Of a stretch of 64,000 nucleotides of DNA, positions 62,781 to 64,000 are shown piece by piece. The number at the start of each line of letters is the position of its first letter. The first letter of the stretch is position 1. The position numbers and the translations under genes were made by a program. The stretch lies in assembly GCA_020831965.1 (NCBI GenBank), contig JAFIFP010000009.1:434001-498000 (forward strand), in the 5' to 3' direction. The notes beneath the pieces are model-generated. The model saw only the letters and a list, made by a program, of their open reading frames with translations. It ran no database searches and had not been told where the DNA came from. Source of the stretch: Idiomarina sp. (GTDB lineage: Bacteria; Pseudomonadota; Gammaproteobacteria; Enterobacterales; Alteromonadaceae).

Positions 62781-64000
62781 GCTGTCACTCCTTTAGTGTG
62801 TTTCTGCAACGCTCGTTCTTCGCGCCAACTCCACAATACTGGAACGATAAACATACTTAGCACCACGAAGGTCAGGCCCCCCACCGTGGGAATTGCCATC
62901 GGAATCATCAGATCCGCACCACGCCCCGTCGCCGTCAATACCGGAAACAACGCCAGAATTGTCGTTGCACTTGTCATCAAACAGGGGCGCACACGCTGTA
63001 AGCCGGCCTCGACCACACGCTGACGAATCTCGGCAATAGAATTTGTCGCCCCCTCTGCAAAGCGTTGCTTTAAGTAGGTTGCCATAACCACGCCATCGTC
63101 CACTGCAATGCCAAAGAGTGCCAAGAAGCCAACCCAAACGGCGATACTCAGATGGGTGACATCAAACTGGAAGATCTCGCGTAGCGTCACACCCTGGGTT
63201 AATCCGGGTAGGCTGAAGTTTGCAAACCAAGCTTGGCCATAGAGATACAGCATAATAAAGCCACCGGCCCAAGCGACCGCAATCCCCGAGAAGATCATCA
63301 GTGCACTCGATAGCCGCTTAAACTGCATATACAGCAAAGCGAGAATAAGCAACAAAGACAGGGGGATCACCCAACTCAAGGTTTGCATCGCCCGTTGCTG
63401 GTGTTGATAGCTGCCAGCAAAGCTGTAGGTCGCCCCAGGGTCTAGCCGCAAACGGCCTGAATCCAGCGCTGCTTGTAAATGTGCTTGTGCCGACTCCACG
63501 GCATTCACTTCCGCAACACCGCGCACGGGGCCAAAAGTGACATAGGCCGTAAGAAAGGTATTCTCAGAACGAATCATTTCCGGGCCGCGCACATATTGAA
63601 TATCGGTGACGTCTCCCAGCAAAATTTGCTGACCCGACGCCCCCGTCACCAATACTCGCTGCATTGCCTCAAGATCATGACGAAGTTCACGCTGATAGCG
63701 CACGCGCACTGGATAACGCTCACGCCCCTCCACTGTGCGTGTCACTTCCATACCACCAATAGCCGTGGCGATGGTGTTCTGCACTTGGCTCACCGATAAG
63801 CCATATCGTGCCATACGCTCACGATCCAGATGGATCTCTAAGTAGGGTTTACCCACTACACGTTCAGCGTTCACCGACCCACTATTAATCAACGGTGCCT
63901 CGCGCAACTCGCGCTCAAAGGCGATGGCCATACGCTCCAAACTCGCCAAATCACGGGCCTGAATTTTCACGCCCATGGCCGCCCGCATTCCGGTTTGTAG
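62777..64000 (-). CDS. CusA-type heavy-metal RND efflux pump, C-terminal part
   Basis: Reads off the right edge; about 407 residues visible, starting in LQTGMRAAMGVKIQARDLASLERMA. It includes the docking region, TM helices 7-12 and the C-terminal TM motif VGFLALFGIAVDDGVVMATYLKQRF. HME-RND type; exports Cu+/Ag+ or Zn2+/Co2+ depending on residues upstream that are not visible. Coupled to the DUF2231-like gene. Confidence 0.92.
   Translation of the reverse strand, partial: LQTGMRAAMGVKIQARDLASLERMAIAFERELREAPLINSGSVNAERVVGKPYLEIHLDRERMARYGLSVSQVQNTIATAIGGMEVTRTVEGRERYPVRVRYQRELRHDLEAMQRVLVTGASGQQILLGDVTDIQYVRGPEMIRSENTFLTAYVTFGPVRGVAEVNAVESAQAHLQAALDSGRLRLDPGATYSFAGSYQHQQRAMQTLSWVIPLSLLLILALLYMQFKRLSSALMIFSGIAVAWAGGFIMLYLYGQAWFANFSLPGLTQGVTLREIFQFDVTHLSIAVWVGFLALFGIAVDDGVVMATYLKQRFAEGATNSIAEIRQRVVEAGLQRVRPCLMTSATTILALFPVLTATGRGADLMIPMAIPTVGGLTFVVLSMFIVPVLWSWREERALQKHTKGVTA

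Overview
The window looks like chromosomal DNA of a marine gammaproteobacterium of the Alteromonadales, most likely Idiomarinaceae (Idiomarina, Pseudidiomarina or Aliidiomarina). That placement is inferred from gene content and order and from recognisable protein families: the rppH-ptsP-TSUP-lgt-thyA block divergent from mutH, an ArcA regulator with a free-standing Hpt protein, mdh divergent from argR, FolE2, AcnB, and Alteromonadales-type proteins (DUF2982-like, DUF3718-like, FlgO-like). It was not tested by search. Coding density is very high, most genes sit in tight operons with ATGA/GTGA overlaps, and there is no prophage, plasmid or CRISPR signature.

Layout. 1-6.6 kb (minus): a response regulator with a CheC/CheX-like domain coupled to a PAS protein that runs off the left edge, then thyA, lgt, a TSUP permease, ptsP and rppH. 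6.66-8.2 kb (plus): mutH preceded by a short overlapping leader ORF, a 32-residue one-TM protein with a CPFC motif, and a DUF2982-like protein. A c-di-GMP phosphodiesterase (EAL) gene lies on the minus strand at 8.2-8.9 kb. 9.0-13.0 kb (plus): a DUF432-like protein, an MscS channel, a RimB-type retropepsin-like protease, RimK and an aspartoacylase-family hydrolase. 13.1-20.3 kb: two FlgO-like lipoproteins, an Hpt-like protein, a FapA/DUF342 protein, rsmC, a histidine kinase, arcA and a convergent hptA. 20.5-27.6 kb: folE2, a DUF2726 protein, a CbiB-like membrane protein, adenosine kinase plus ahcY, and a GNAT enzyme coupled to an FAD oxidoreductase.

27.6-31.5 kb (minus): an exported peptidase-like hydrolase with a NatAB-type ABC transporter, and a small DUF3718-like protein. 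31.6-38.2 kb: folA-obgE-rpmA-rplU, ispB, arfB, mdh/argR and a DyP peroxidase. 38.2-41.7 kb: a glycosyltransferase and ggt; ggt is flanked by two diverged copies of a MITE-like repeat built on GGGGTCAGA. 41.7-46.0 kb is the most distinctive accessory region: an Ala/Glu/Arg-rich exported protein, an outer-membrane barrel, a subtilisin-like protease and an ECF sigma/anti-sigma pair. Three near-identical candidate ECF promoters (GGAAT...CGTT) lie in front of the exported protein, the protease and the sigma operon, suggesting one small cell-envelope regulon. 46.0-56.7 kb (minus): acnB, then a six-gene operon (DUF1538 transporter, P-II-like protein, CBS protein, esterase-like hydrolase, Nudix hydrolase, membrane-anchored GDPD), chrA and a LysR regulator. 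56.8-64.0 kb: an RND efflux pair with a TetR regulator, ogt, a DUF2231-like membrane protein and the C-terminal part of a CusA-type metal efflux pump that runs off the right edge.

Functional themes are envelope homeostasis and export, redox and c-di-GMP signalling, methyl-cycle recycling and general housekeeping. All assignments come from reading the translated sequence by eye; no database search was run.
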